64,000 bases of DNA from Paenibacillus sp. NEAU-GSW1 (GCF_009737085.1 NZ_WOVL01000004.1:62001-126000); one strand, 5' to 3'. Positions 25,781 to 35,861 are shown, numbered from the stretch's first letter. Notes: generated by a model from the sequence alone, not told the origin. Numbers and translations: made by a program.

Positions 25781-26257
25781 CTACTGTATGGAATAGCTGC
25801 CGCGCACCAGGACGGTTAACGACTTCGTAAACGCAGGGTCGGTCGTAATGCCGCGTCCGGCTCTAGGGAATAAGATCAGATGATTCGCTGGGATTGGAGC
25901 CCCTTTAAAAACGTCCTTGCCGTCCGTAAGATCCGCCAAACCGTTAGCATCCGGACTATAGGCAACTGCCTTCCCCGAGCGGACAATGACCTCTGTGCCT
26001 TCTGCGGCAATCAATGTCTTGGCGTTCGGAACAGTGACAACTGTCAGTTTATTGCTTTCCTGCTCAGAGGCACCGCCTCCGCCTTGTGCGACTAATTTAT
26101 CGACATAACTTTTCGTAACGACCGGATCTTCAACCGAACCCGGAACAGCAGCAGCGCCGTCCGCTTCAATAGTATTGGCGTTTAAATAACCAATCCCAAA
26201 GCCTCCGAATACTAGCAACGCGCCTAATGCCAATCTAGCAATCCATTTCTTATTCAT
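25781..26257 (-). CDS. Unknown exported or membrane-anchored protein
   Basis: A 158-residue protein with an N-terminal hydrophobic segment (about residues 7-25) acting as signal peptide or anchor, then a Gly/Ser/Ala linker (GGGGASEQES) and a small beta-rich domain (LTVVTVPNAKTLIAAEGTEVIVRSGKA). No catalytic motif is visible and I do not recognise the family. The C-terminal part has a pattern of alternating Val/Gly strands suggestive of a small beta barrel. AAGGAG precedes the ATG. It stands alone between the protease terminator and the SASP gene. Confidence 0.75.
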   Translation of the reverse strand: MNKKWIARLALGALLVFGGFGIGYLNANTIEADGAAAVPGSVEDPVVTKSYVDKLVAQGGGGASEQESNKLTVVTVPNAKTLIAAEGTEVIVRSGKAVAYSPDANGLADLTDGKDVFKGAPIPANHLILFPRAGRGITTDPAFTKSLTVLVRGSYSIQ

Positions 26258-26273
26258 GAGAACTCCTTTCTAG

Positions 26274-26312
26274 CAAAAAAAATCGGGTATCTCCATTAAA
26301 GATACCCGATTT
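26274..26312 (-). terminator. Terminator of the M4 protease gene
   Basis: A 12-bp perfect stem (26281-26292 with 26301-26312), short loop and U8 on the minus strand. Confidence 0.9.
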
Positions 26313-26342
26313 GAGAGCGTTAATCTACTATTCTATTCTTTT

Positions 26343-29300
26343 TTACTTAATGTTTGTGGTTCTGGCTGTAACAATGTTAGAGTATCCATCGTTCTGCCCG
26401 CCAACAACGAACAATCGGAATTTATAGTTCGTATTTTGGATTAATCCGTCAATCTTTATCGAATACCCAGCAGGATCAATTACGTCATATGTCATAACAT
26501 CAGCAATATTGCTCCAATCGCTATCTGCGGGTATTACTTCGACAATAACTTCACTGGCCCCTATAGCTGCAGTCCATTTCAAGTCTATTGTGGTATTAGC
26601 CTTCGAGACTACCGCCATGTTTTTAATAGGAATCGAAAGCGTTGTACCTGCAGCCTCGAATACAACATTTTCTTCTTCCAGTGTAACATTATCTATAAGA
26701 ACAATTTTAAAGTTATAATAAGTATTTGCTGTCAGGCTTCTAACCGTAGCTGTCTTCAATGTTTGAGTGACTCTAACGGATGTTACTGGGTTCCACGTAT
26801 TCCCCTGGTCATTCGACTGCATCAATTTATAAGATTTACCCGTTGGAGCCGTCGGCAAGGTTGGCCAATTTAATACGATCGAATTGGTCGTAATGGCTCC
26901 AATAACCATCTCGAAAGCCGTGCTAACCGTGTCTGACGTTTCCGATGTGCCATGATTTTGGCCGTTTACGACAACCAAACGGAATTGATAAGGCGTATCT
27001 GGAAGAAGCCCTGTCACAACAGCGCTGCCGTCCGTAACTGCAAACGGTTCGGTCTTCGCTTTCGTCCACGATTTCCCGTTAGTCGATTGCATGACTGTTA
27101 CTGTCTTCGCGTTAACAGCGGGCGTCCAATTTATTTCCAATGAGTTGCCGTTAATGCTGTCATTATTTACTTCAGGTTTGCCCAACGGTTTTGGCGGAGT
27201 CGCTACTTTAACAACATTCGAATAGCCTTCATTCATACCGCCAATTACAGATAAACGGAATTGATACGTCGTATTGGGGCTGAGCCAATCTACAGCAGCT
27301 ACACTCGTGCCTGGTTTATCGCCAGCCGAGATCACTGCATTGATGTGATCGTGCCAGAACTTACCGCCGTCAGTCGAATACTGAACAATAACATCTTCGG
27401 CATTATCAGGATTCGTGAATGTAAATTGCGCCGTTTCGGCAGTTTTACCGATGTTCTTAAATGTCGTCAGCGGAATGCCCAATGTCTTCGCTGTTACTGG
27501 ATTGGATGGGCCGGCATTTCCTCCGCCTGTAACAAAAAGTCTAAATTGATAGCTTGTGTTAGGATTCGGAAGCTTTGTTACGGTCGCTTTTTTCGCGCTC
27601 GCAGCAATTTTGCCTGTATTTGCATCTATCCATTCAACACCATCATAGATCTGCACTTTTACGGCAGTTGCTCTTACAAGAGCCGGCCACTCAAGCGTGA
27701 TCGAATTTGCCGTAGCTGATGCAAACTTAAATTCACTTACTTCCTGTATAGCTGTCGTCATCTTTACTTCATTCGATAGACCTGCATTACGTCCTCCTGT
27801 CACGGACAGACGGAAGCGATACGTCGTTCCTGGCAGCAGGTTAGTGATTGATGCAGCGTTTCCTGTGATTGGATTTATTGCCTCGCTTGTCATAGCGTTC
27901 TTCCAAGTACTGCTCGCTCCTTCCGCCTGTTGAACGACAATGCTTGTTGCGTCTACAGCTGGCGACCACTCGATATTAGCTGTACTGCTAGTCACTGTAT
28001 CCGTAGCTTGAAGGCCCGTCAAAGGAATAGGCGTAATCGGAACGCTAATTACACTAGACTCTAGCGCAGGCGATGGAAACTCTTCGAGAGTAACAATTAA
28101 TTTGAATTTATAGGTCTTGCCCAATTCCAACCCGATTACTGTAGCTTTAGAACTTTTTACGTTCCAAGCTTCTTCCAGCGTTGAGGTTGTCCAAGTTTTA
28201 CCATCCTTAGATTGCTTAATTTCCAGCGATGTCGGATTTTGCGACAGCGTCCATTTGAGAGTTGCCGAATCATACGATTTCGAATCTAAAGCGAAAGAAA
28301 CAATTTTCCCTTGAGCAAACGAAACTACTGCAACGTTCGAGTATCCTTCATTCGTTCCCTCAACAACGTAAAGTCTGAAATATGCCGGTTTAGTCGTGTT
28401 TATTCCTGACAATAATACACTAGAATCTGTTGGATCAATTTGTGCCGTTGTTTTTGTCCAATTGATATTGTCAGAAGATTGTTGGAGCTCAACGGATTTA
28501 GCGCCGCTTGCCGGAGTCCATGTTAATGTAGCTGTAGCTGTAGTTGTTCCTTCACCACTGTCTTTGGATGCAACATACAAATCTGAAATCGTTTGAGCGC
28601 CTGTGTTACTAATTCCGACTTCAGCCCAAGCTTCATTCACCGCTTTTCTTACCGCTTCGATCTGAGCCGGCTTCAGTCCATCCAAGTTGCTCACCGCAAT
28701 CAAAAAGCTGTTTCTAGCATCTCTAAAATTAGAAGTCGGTGTTAAATAATATGAAAGCGCGCTATAAGCAATTTTGCCAAGAAGCTCTTTGCCTTTCAAA
28801 CCTGCTTTATCAAGCTTATTAGACAGCAAGTAAGCGGCATGATTCGGAATTCCGCTGTTGATATGAACGCCGCCCCAATCTTGCTCTTCGGTATTCTGAA
28901 GATCCCAATAATCGTCCATATGTGCCGGATCGCCAAATCTTCCGGGATTGGCCATATCACGAATTATTTTGCCTGTATCTTCGGCAATAGTCCAATTGCC
29001 ATCAATAACCGCAGCCATAATATCGGACATCGACTCATTTAATGCGCCTGATTGATTTTGGTATTCCAAATTCGCAGTATTTTGAGTCACGCCATGCGTC
29101 AACTCATGAGCCACTATATCAAGACCGCAGGCTAGGCAATTCATACCGCCTGTTTCGGTACCTGTGCCAATACCATAAAACATAAAACCGGTTCCATCTT
29201 CTAAACCATACCAATAAGCATTATTCGGAATAGGTTCATTGACTGCAGATAATACATCCATGCCTTTACCGTTAATACTATCGCGTCCATAATTTTTTAG

Positions 29301-30287
29301 ATAAAAATCATAGACTACATCAGCGTTAAAATGTGCATCTACTGCTTCTGCATTACCATTAAAATTTCTTGTGCGACTAATTGTATAGTAATAATCATCT
29401 GTCTCATAATCATACCAAGCTGTTTCGATAACTCCGGTATGTGTTTTATCAATTAAATAATAATATAGTTCATCTCCAATAGTTTTAGTAGATATATTCA
29501 GCGGCTTACTCTTCATGTTATTCCCGATCCCTGTACCCGTTGTTGGAGTAAACTGTTCATATACATCAGCATTATGAATACTATTGTACTGAGCAATGAT
29601 TTCTCCTGTATGTGCATTGATGTACGCAACCCAGTTGCCTGGTTCAGGCTTCAAAAAAGAAAGATTAACTTTATATGCTAATTGAACGTTATTATCTAAT
29701 GGGTAAATAAGCAATTCGGATGATGGAGCTGGAAGCTCTATCTTTTTCATTTTTGTTTGCAATTCAATAGCCTGTCCAAGCTGCTCCCCCAAGTGCTTTT
29801 GATAGGAAGCGATCGCTTCTTCTCCAGAGATACTTGGTGCGATATCGAGATTTGATAAATTTAAAACATTCCCTGTTTTATCTTGTACTGCATATACTTC
29901 GTTGTTTTGATTTAAGTTTACTTGCATATAGCTTCCGTAGATTGGAAGTCCTTTATATTGCTCTTGCAATGTATAGTGATCCTGTCCCTGCTCATCGGTT
30001 GCCTTTTTGTTGACAACAAACTGCGTCTGCGTCTGCGTTTTCGTTGCTGTCAATCCTTGCCCAGCTCCATTGATTCCGGATGCAAATTGAAGCACGCTCG
30101 CATCGGTATTAAGCGGTTTGGATTGAACTCCTTCTGCGAAAACTGTTCCTTCAGATACTTCTTTCGTTACTTGTCCTGCATCGTCAAATCCAATCGGACT
30201 GCTGCTAGCAGCAAAAGCAGCCTGTGAAATCGACAAGAACAACGCCGTAACGAGCATTGCCGATAAAGCCGACTTAAAAATCTTCAT
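26343..30287 (-). CDS. Secreted thermolysin-family (M4) metallopeptidase with eight fibronectin-III repeats
   Basis: A 1314-residue exoprotease. Signal peptide (1-27), FTP and PepSY propeptide domains (about 60-235), then the M4 catalytic domain (about 240-560) with zinc ligands in HELTH at 394-398, the third ligand Glu in GALNESMSD (about 417) and the catalytic His region (VHINSGIPNHAAYLL, about 474). Two cysteines sit just before the zinc helix (NCLACGLD, 383-390), unusual for the family. The C-terminal 750 residues form about eight FN3 domains with a recurring YxFRLxVxGGxNxGxSN strand. Classical M4 proteases end near residue 550. Start ATG has GAGGGGAA upstream. Its DegS/DegU neighbourhood suits regulation as an exoenzyme. 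Confidence 0.95.
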   Translation of the reverse strand: MKIFKSALSAMLVTALFLSISQAAFAASSSPIGFDDAGQVTKEVSEGTVFAEGVQSKPLNTDASVLQFASGINGAGQGLTATKTQTQTQFVVNKKATDEQGQDHYTLQEQYKGLPIYGSYMQVNLNQNNEVYAVQDKTGNVLNLSNLDIAPSISGEEAIASYQKHLGEQLGQAIELQTKMKKIELPAPSSELLIYPLDNNVQLAYKVNLSFLKPEPGNWVAYINAHTGEIIAQYNSIHNADVYEQFTPTTGTGIGNNMKSKPLNISTKTIGDELYYYLIDKTHTGVIETAWYDYETDDYYYTISRTRNFNGNAEAVDAHFNADVVYDFYLKNYGRDSINGKGMDVLSAVNEPIPNNAYWYGLEDGTGFMFYGIGTGTETGGMNCLACGLDIVAHELTHGVTQNTANLEYQNQSGALNESMSDIMAAVIDGNWTIAEDTGKIIRDMANPGRFGDPAHMDDYWDLQNTEEQDWGGVHINSGIPNHAAYLLSNKLDKAGLKGKELLGKIAYSALSYYLTPTSNFRDARNSFLIAVSNLDGLKPAQIEAVRKAVNEAWAEVGISNTGAQTISDLYVASKDSGEGTTTATATLTWTPASGAKSVELQQSSDNINWTKTTAQIDPTDSSVLLSGINTTKPAYFRLYVVEGTNEGYSNVAVVSFAQGKIVSFALDSKSYDSATLKWTLSQNPTSLEIKQSKDGKTWTTSTLEEAWNVKSSKATVIGLELGKTYKFKLIVTLEEFPSPALESSVISVPITPIPLTGLQATDTVTSSTANIEWSPAVDATSIVVQQAEGASSTWKNAMTSEAINPITGNAASITNLLPGTTYRFRLSVTGGRNAGLSNEVKMTTAIQEVSEFKFASATANSITLEWPALVRATAVKVQIYDGVEWIDANTGKIAASAKKATVTKLPNPNTSYQFRLFVTGGGNAGPSNPVTAKTLGIPLTTFKNIGKTAETAQFTFTNPDNAEDVIVQYSTDGGKFWHDHINAVISAGDKPGTSVAAVDWLSPNTTYQFRLSVIGGMNEGYSNVVKVATPPKPLGKPEVNNDSINGNSLEINWTPAVNAKTVTVMQSTNGKSWTKAKTEPFAVTDGSAVVTGLLPDTPYQFRLVVVNGQNHGTSETSDTVSTAFEMVIGAITTNSIVLNWPTLPTAPTGKSYKLMQSNDQGNTWNPVTSVRVTQTLKTATVRSLTANTYYNFKIVLIDNVTLEEENVVFEAAGTTLSIPIKNMAVVSKANTTIDLKWTAAIGASEVIVEVIPADSDWSNIADVMTYDVIDPAGYSIKIDGLIQNTNYKFRLFVVGGQNDGYSNIVTARTTNIK

Positions 30288-30442
30288 TCTAGTATTCCCC
30301 TCTTCTAGAAATTAAGCAAGAACGACTAGTCCTTACTTCCTATTAACCATATCGGAAGATTTTACCGATTCTAATAGGACTAAAATGAATATACCATTTC
30401 AGGAAAATAGATTTGTGTCGAAGTTTGTCTTTTTATCATAAT

Positions 30443-30493
30443 AAAAGAGAGGTTGAACCTCGGCTCGCATGCATCCGAATCGTTCAACCTCTC
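30443..30493 (-). terminator. Terminator of the 836-aa secreted protein gene
   Basis: A 12-bp perfect stem (30447-30458 with 30482-30493) with a 23-base loop; minus-strand RNA then reads UUUUAUUAUG. Confidence 0.7.
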
Positions 30494-30515
30494 ATTTTAT
30501 TAAATTATGTTGCTA

Positions 30516-33026
30516 TTAAAACCAAGTATATTGCTTAGTTGCGACTAGCATTTTCGCCCCGCCATAGACATCATAAACGTTCACGACATATTTGCTCATG
30601 TTTTGGATCTTATTTAGAATGGTCGGGTCCGTAAATGTCATAGACAGAGAATTGTTCACGCCTTCCTCAAGCACCGTCAATGAGCTTCCTTCGCTTGCTT
30701 TAAAAGCGAACGTTTTGGAATATTTGAAATTAGATGTTCCAACATTGACGAGCTCAATCATAACTTGATGATCGCCGGCTACATAGTCGTATTTGTCGTC
30801 CTTCTCCAGATCGTAACTCAACTGCAGTTGAACGCCATCTACTTCTGAACCTGAATCCGACGTAACAAAGGTTTTGAAATCTCTCATACTCAGCACGTTT
30901 CCTGCAAAAGGGATTTCAAGCAAGTTCAACTTAACCGCTGAACCGGCATCGTTCGTCAGCGTATAAGAAACCGGGTTAATCAGTACTTCATTTGCATTCG
31001 AGCTGCCGCTTGACGATGTCGAAGAGGATTTCTTAACCGCCTGACCTAACACAAGAATCGAACCCTCGCGTTTAAATTGGCTCGTAACTTTAGTCCACGC
31101 CCCGATAAGCACTCTTCCGTCAGGCATTACTTTTTCCGTAAATTCTGTGACCGTAATCGGAATTGCCAATCCATTCGCGTCCTGGATATAACCGCCGAGC
31201 TCCGCCAAAGCAGAATAACGCGATTCTTTATTCGTCATAACGAATTCCGTATAGAAATAAGTAGAGGCCTCATTATCGTAAAATCTGGTTGTCAGCAATT
31301 GTACGCTGGCTTTACGTCCCACACCCGTTACGTTGTAAGGGAATTCTCTCGATTGCGCAGGAATTGCGCTAATGGATTGATTGCCGAATTGATACAGCTT
31401 CTTGCTAACGCCATTCTCTGTCGTTGAAGGCTCCGTCAAAATAATCGAAGCGGTATTGACATTAGTCGAATATGGTACATCGACGTAAACATACTTCGTA
31501 ATGGTTTCCTTCGGCGCTATCGAGTAATTCGTATCGTAGGTTACAAGCTGAGTTTCCGTGTTCAATTCCACGCCGTTCAGTACAAAATAGCCGCCTAGGT
31601 TCGGCGATTTCTTCGTAACCGTACTCGTGTTCGTAATCGTCAATGCAGCTACAAGCACGTCTTTGTCGGCTAATGGTATTCGTTGGATGCTTTTGAACGT
31701 TACATTAAAGCCCTCGCTATGTGTATAATTCATTGCACCGCCGGTAAGTACTGCTGGTTTCGCTTTATAACTGGAAAGGACATATCCTTTCGATGTATTG
31801 CTAACGCCGGACCTAACGACTACCTTCGTTGTATCGAGCTTCAACGACAGTGGCACCTCGCCGGTCAACGTGATCGTTTTCTTAATTTTCGGAAGCAGCG
31901 TCAGGCTTTCTTCCGATTTAGCATAAGAAAGCGGATAGGATACGCCAGCTGATGTTACCAGCGTATAAGTTAGTGCAGGAGCCGTTACAGAAGCGGTGCC
32001 AATATTTTCAAGCACCATATCCATCTCAATCGTTTGAGTTCCCTCGTCAGTATTCTCTTCCGTTGAAACTGCTTTTAACGTTGTATTTACCTGCATCCCG
32101 TTCAAGTACACCATCTTAGCTGTTCCATTTGCAACAGCAGTTGCCGGTATAGCTTTGGGCATATCGAATACGCCGACCGGAATTTCGGTCTTAACCGTTG
32201 CTTCATTCGTTGAGGCAGCAATTAACGAAAACTTCTTGCCTTCCATCGCTAAAGGCAATCTGGTGCTTAAAGATACGATTTTTCTTTCTTTCGGTTGCAG
32301 TGTAACGTCAGTCAGAGTCGACGAATCCACATTATATACCGCGTAAGCGTCATTCTGTGCATAGAAATGCATGTTGGAAACATTGACCGCTTGCAAGCTC
32401 GAATTTTCAAGCAAGAAATTCATCGTTACATAAATATAGCTGTCATCTTTCGTTACGATATATTGCTTTAATGCCCCTCTAATAGTCGCATTATTATAAG
32501 CCATCGCTTTCGCTTTATAGGCTTCAATTTTGTCCGTGCTTTCCGCAGCAAATGTAATCGCACCTAGCGTTCGGATGTATCCTTTAACAGAAAAATCAAC
32601 CTTTGTAATATAAAATTTCAAATCGGACAATTTAGTAGTCTTGTCTACCACCGCATAGTAAGTAATCGTTTGAGTCGAATATGCGGCTACATTTGTTTTT
32701 TTCTTGTCAGTTTCCGATACAACGGTTGTATACGTTTTACCGGATTTCGTTTTTAGCTTAATAATATAATCGGTTAAGTCAATTTCCTTCGAACCTTTAT
32801 TGTTGATCGTTAATGTGTAGGCAAATACTTTTCCCTGCTCCTGCATAAGAAACTGTCCGTCTTTAACCGATAACGTTGCGTTTGATGTTAACTTAACGCT
32901 GTTATTGGCAATAACCGCAGCTTCCGCTACATTAATGCTCAACGGCTTCAAAGGGATTGTCCCCTGAGATAACAAGGCATAAGTCGCGATCGTTGCCACA
33001 CCGATCTTCATCCATTTGTAGTTCAC
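30516..33026 (-). CDS. Large secreted beta-rich protein of unknown function
   Basis: An 836-residue exported protein with an N-terminal signal peptide (about 1-36, ending NVAEAA) and several Ig-like or CARDB/DUF4352-like segments that repeat a pattern of a hydrophobic strand, N-x-(G/S)-x and a Thr/Val strand (FAYTLTINNKGSKEIDLTDY; VTMNFLLENSSLQAVNVSN; IEMDMVLENIGTASVTAP; LVAALTITNTSTVTKKSP; YFYTEFVMTNKESRYSALAE). No SLH, catalytic or anchoring motif. It lies directly downstream of the S-layer gene with a terminator between. The start is probably the GTG at 33026, 7 bases after AGGAGG; the ATG at 33032 abuts the ribosome site. Possibly an S-layer-associated or wall-binding structural protein. 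Confidence 0.8.
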   Translation of the reverse strand: MNYKWMKIGVATIATYALLSQGTIPLKPLSINVAEAAVIANNSVKLTSNATLSVKDGQFLMQEQGKVFAYTLTINNKGSKEIDLTDYIIKLKTKSGKTYTTVVSETDKKKTNVAAYSTQTITYYAVVDKTTKLSDLKFYITKVDFSVKGYIRTLGAITFAAESTDKIEAYKAKAMAYNNATIRGALKQYIVTKDDSYIYVTMNFLLENSSLQAVNVSNMHFYAQNDAYAVYNVDSSTLTDVTLQPKERKIVSLSTRLPLAMEGKKFSLIAASTNEATVKTEIPVGVFDMPKAIPATAVANGTAKMVYLNGMQVNTTLKAVSTEENTDEGTQTIEMDMVLENIGTASVTAPALTYTLVTSAGVSYPLSYAKSEESLTLLPKIKKTITLTGEVPLSLKLDTTKVVVRSGVSNTSKGYVLSSYKAKPAVLTGGAMNYTHSEGFNVTFKSIQRIPLADKDVLVAALTITNTSTVTKKSPNLGGYFVLNGVELNTETQLVTYDTNYSIAPKETITKYVYVDVPYSTNVNTASIILTEPSTTENGVSKKLYQFGNQSISAIPAQSREFPYNVTGVGRKASVQLLTTRFYDNEASTYFYTEFVMTNKESRYSALAELGGYIQDANGLAIPITVTEFTEKVMPDGRVLIGAWTKVTSQFKREGSILVLGQAVKKSSSTSSSGSSNANEVLINPVSYTLTNDAGSAVKLNLLEIPFAGNVLSMRDFKTFVTSDSGSEVDGVQLQLSYDLEKDDKYDYVAGDHQVMIELVNVGTSNFKYSKTFAFKASEGSSLTVLEEGVNNSLSMTFTDPTILNKIQNMSKYVVNVYDVYGGAKMLVATKQYTWF

Positions 33027-33148
33027 ATTCATTCCTCCTGTGAATTGTTAACTATATAGACGCTAGTAAAGCTCTATATGTTGCTCGACTATAGTTAATT
33101 CAAATTATAGAAAATGAATGTGAATAAAGGATGAATGATTGGGCAAAA

Positions 33149-33192
33149 TAAAAAAAACCGTTCTTCAGGCCGAAGCCAGAAGAACGGTTTTT
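33149..33192 (-). terminator. Terminator of the S-layer gene
   Basis: A long GC-rich stem (about 33155-33170 with 33177-33192) and U8 on the minus strand; one of the strongest terminators in the window, as expected for a highly expressed gene. Confidence 0.93.
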
Positions 33193-33224
33193 CTATTGTT
33201 GTATGTTAGTAAGAAGAATAACTA

Positions 33225-35645
33225 TTAAGCTTCTTTAACAACAACGGTGATTGTGTAGATAGCGCCTGCAACATCAATTGTCAATGTTACAGAACCAGCT
33301 TTACCTACGTCAAGAGTATCTTGATCAACGATAGCTTTGTTCGAAGAGTTGATTTCTGCAACGTCAGCTTCTTCAACTACTACACGAGTACCATATTGAT
33401 CGTATGCAACAAATGCTCCACCTTTACCATCAGTCGCATCACCAAACAGTTTTGTGAACAAATCAGTTTCAGCAGTAGTTACTGTCAATGTAGATTTCGA
33501 TTGAACAACTTTGTTTACTTCCCCTGCAGTTGTATTCTTAACTTTGAAAGTAAGAGTTGCAACTTTTGCACTATCTACTTTAACAACTACGTTCTCGGTA
33601 CCAATTGCACGAGCTGTAACTTCATCTGTAGTATTCGTGTTGATAGCGCCAGAAGCATTACCTTCAGCTTCAACAAGTTCAACTACGCCAAGAGTGCCAG
33701 CTGCAGCAGTTACATCTGCATAGTAGTTACCGTTTTTGTCTTTTTTGTATACTGTGATTTTTGCAGTATCTGCTTCAGCATCATCAGCCGTATTGATATC
33801 CAGATCTGTTTTGCTTGCAACAGCTACATAACCAGCAAACTCACCTTTTTCAACCAAAGATACTGTTACTGATTTAGTGTAGGTACCATTTACCGACACT
33901 TTAAATGTAGCGGAACCTTTTACTGTACCAGGCAACAACTTAATAGAAGCAGTTGCTTTAGTATTAGCGAAATTAACGTCAGCGGATTCAGTGTTTTGAG
34001 GAATCGCTACTTCATTTTCATCTAATGCAATATTATTTTTGTTGATTTGGTAGTTAAAGGAATCAGTACCGTCAGATGCATAATCATTTCCATATTGGTC
34101 TACCAATGTAACATCTACATATTGAGGAATGTCAGAATCGATAACCAATTTGGATGCCGGAGCAGTAACTTTAATTGCAGTCAATTTTGGAGCTTCTTTA
34201 ACTGTCACTGTAACAGTTTTGTAAATAGTAGATCCATTGTAAACAGCTTTAACAAGGATCGTTGCAGTACCAACGCTAATACCTTTAATTGTGTGAAGTT
34301 CAGCATCAACACTTACTACTTTTGGTGTTTGCGATGTGAAAGTAATTTCTGGAGCATCAACATCTTCACCATCTTTATCAAGAACTTGTGCGATGATAGT
34401 ATCAGTCTCACCTTTATTCAGTTCAAGATCATTTTTAGTGAAATTGTTTTCCAGAGTTACAACACCAATCGAAGCTGGTTGTTGCAATGTTTCACGAACA
34501 GTAATGATCGTGTTGCCAGTCTCAAGTTTTGTATCAACCAATTTAACATTTACTACGGCATATTCTGGAGCATCATCAGCATCGTCATCATTAACTGCCT
34601 TCAGATCGGTGCCAACTACACCTTCGTCGGAAGATTCAACATCAAAATCTCCAATTTCAAAGTCAGCAGAAATGTCATTGCCTGCAGCATCTTTAACCAA
34701 TACTGGAACAGTGTCGCCATCAGCTACAGTTGTCGATTTGAACGCGATGCTAGCTGCTGCTTGCGGAGCGTAAGTGAACTCGTTAGTCGCAGCTGCGGAA
34801 GTCAGTTCAAGACCTGCAGCTTTAACGCCGGAAGTAGCCAGTACATAAGTAGTTTCGTCGTTCAGGTCATCAACCAAAGTAGCTGTAACCGTTTTGCCGG
34901 ATACCGATACGCTGTCAACATAGTTCAGAGCGTATTGGTTGCCTTTAGTGTAAACTTTGAACGCGTCTTCTTTAGTAGCTGCGTCTACATCAACGTTGAA
35001 TGTCGCAACAACAGTTTTCTTGTTGATTGCTTTTACGGATTCAACTTTGATTTCAGTTGGTTGTTGCAGTGCGGAGTACGCGAAGTACGAAGCAACTACG
35101 AGCAACTCACGGGAAGCAGGAACTGTGTAGTCCGCTTGAGCAGGGATCAGACCAGCTTTAACTGCAGCTGCTACATAATCTTTAGCCCAGTCAGAAACAG
35201 TACCAGTTACAGCTTCGCCAGCTGGAACGTTAACTTTCAGCGCTTTCAGTGCTTCAACAGCCAGTTTAGCCAGCTCTTGAATTGTTACTTGAGCGTTGAA
35301 GTCGAAAATGCCGTTGCCTACGCCTTGGATGATGCCCAGGTTAGCAGCATAGTCGATGTAAGGCTTAGCCCAGTTTCCAGCAACTACGTCTGTGAAACCA
35401 GCGTCAGGAGAAGTAACTCCTGCTTTGTAACCAGCCAGGATTGCGATAATTTTCGCAGCCTCTGCGCGAGTCATTGTTTGATCAAGGTGTGCTTGACCGT
35501 CTGGGAAGCCGTTAAATACGCCAGCTGTCACCAGTTCGTTGTATTTTTGTTCAGTTGTTTTAGTCGTGTCAGCTGCAAAAGCTGCCGATGTGAACATCGA
35601 GAAAACCAGTGCAATTGCTACGAGAAAAGATAAACTTTTTTTCAT
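33225..35645 (-). CDS. S-layer protein with N-terminal SLH domains
   Basis: An 806-residue exported protein. Signal peptide (1-25, ending AAFAA), three SLH domains (about 30-200; MTRAEAAKIIAILAG, FTDVVAGNWAKPYIDYAANL, VTIQELAKLAVEALK), then beta Ig-like domains rich in Asp, Thr, Val and Ala. The coding strand is more AT-rich and uses a narrower codon set than neighbouring genes, typical of a very abundant protein. The ATG at 35645 follows GAGGAGGAG; a second in-frame start with its own ribosome site lies 26 codons upstream at 35723. Long leader and strong terminator fit the main S-layer subunit, bound to SCWP pyruvylated by CsaB. Confidence 0.92.
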   Translation of the reverse strand: MKKSLSFLVAIALVFSMFTSAAFAADTTKTTEQKYNELVTAGVFNGFPDGQAHLDQTMTRAEAAKIIAILAGYKAGVTSPDAGFTDVVAGNWAKPYIDYAANLGIIQGVGNGIFDFNAQVTIQELAKLAVEALKALKVNVPAGEAVTGTVSDWAKDYVAAAVKAGLIPAQADYTVPASRELLVVASYFAYSALQQPTEIKVESVKAINKKTVVATFNVDVDAATKEDAFKVYTKGNQYALNYVDSVSVSGKTVTATLVDDLNDETTYVLATSGVKAAGLELTSAAATNEFTYAPQAAASIAFKSTTVADGDTVPVLVKDAAGNDISADFEIGDFDVESSDEGVVGTDLKAVNDDDADDAPEYAVVNVKLVDTKLETGNTIITVRETLQQPASIGVVTLENNFTKNDLELNKGETDTIIAQVLDKDGEDVDAPEITFTSQTPKVVSVDAELHTIKGISVGTATILVKAVYNGSTIYKTVTVTVKEAPKLTAIKVTAPASKLVIDSDIPQYVDVTLVDQYGNDYASDGTDSFNYQINKNNIALDENEVAIPQNTESADVNFANTKATASIKLLPGTVKGSATFKVSVNGTYTKSVTVSLVEKGEFAGYVAVASKTDLDINTADDAEADTAKITVYKKDKNGNYYADVTAAAGTLGVVELVEAEGNASGAINTNTTDEVTARAIGTENVVVKVDSAKVATLTFKVKNTTAGEVNKVVQSKSTLTVTTAETDLFTKLFGDATDGKGGAFVAYDQYGTRVVVEEADVAEINSSNKAIVDQDTLDVGKAGSVTLTIDVAGAIYTITVVVKEA

Positions 35646-35722
35646 AACCTTTTTTTCTCCTCCTCTAAATACCTTCGGTTGTTGAGAGTGTTGATTAGAT
35701 AATGTATTGCTCGATTCCCTCA

Positions 35723-35740
35723 TTGCCGATTCACCCCCTT
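35723..35740 (-). promoter_or_regulatory. Second, upstream translation start of the S-layer gene
   Basis: AAGGGGGTGA followed seven bases later by an ATG (35723-35721) that is in frame with the S-layer protein and would add 26 residues before the signal peptide. Both starts have well-placed ribosome sites. Confidence 0.6.
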
Positions 35741-35861
35741 CCCAGAGTTGAGCAGAATTAGTATAAATGATGTCTGCTGCCATGTTTAACCCTATGTAAT
35801 AACATGTCGCAGAAACTTGTAAACATAGTAATAGATAGTAGAGAAGCTATACCACTTTAAC

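Noticed and set aside
34047..35633. 528-residue open frame antisense to the S-layer gene
   Set aside because: Opposite strand of a clear gene; Cys/Ser/Asn-rich low-quality protein with no ribosome site. Arises from biased codon use in the S-layer gene.
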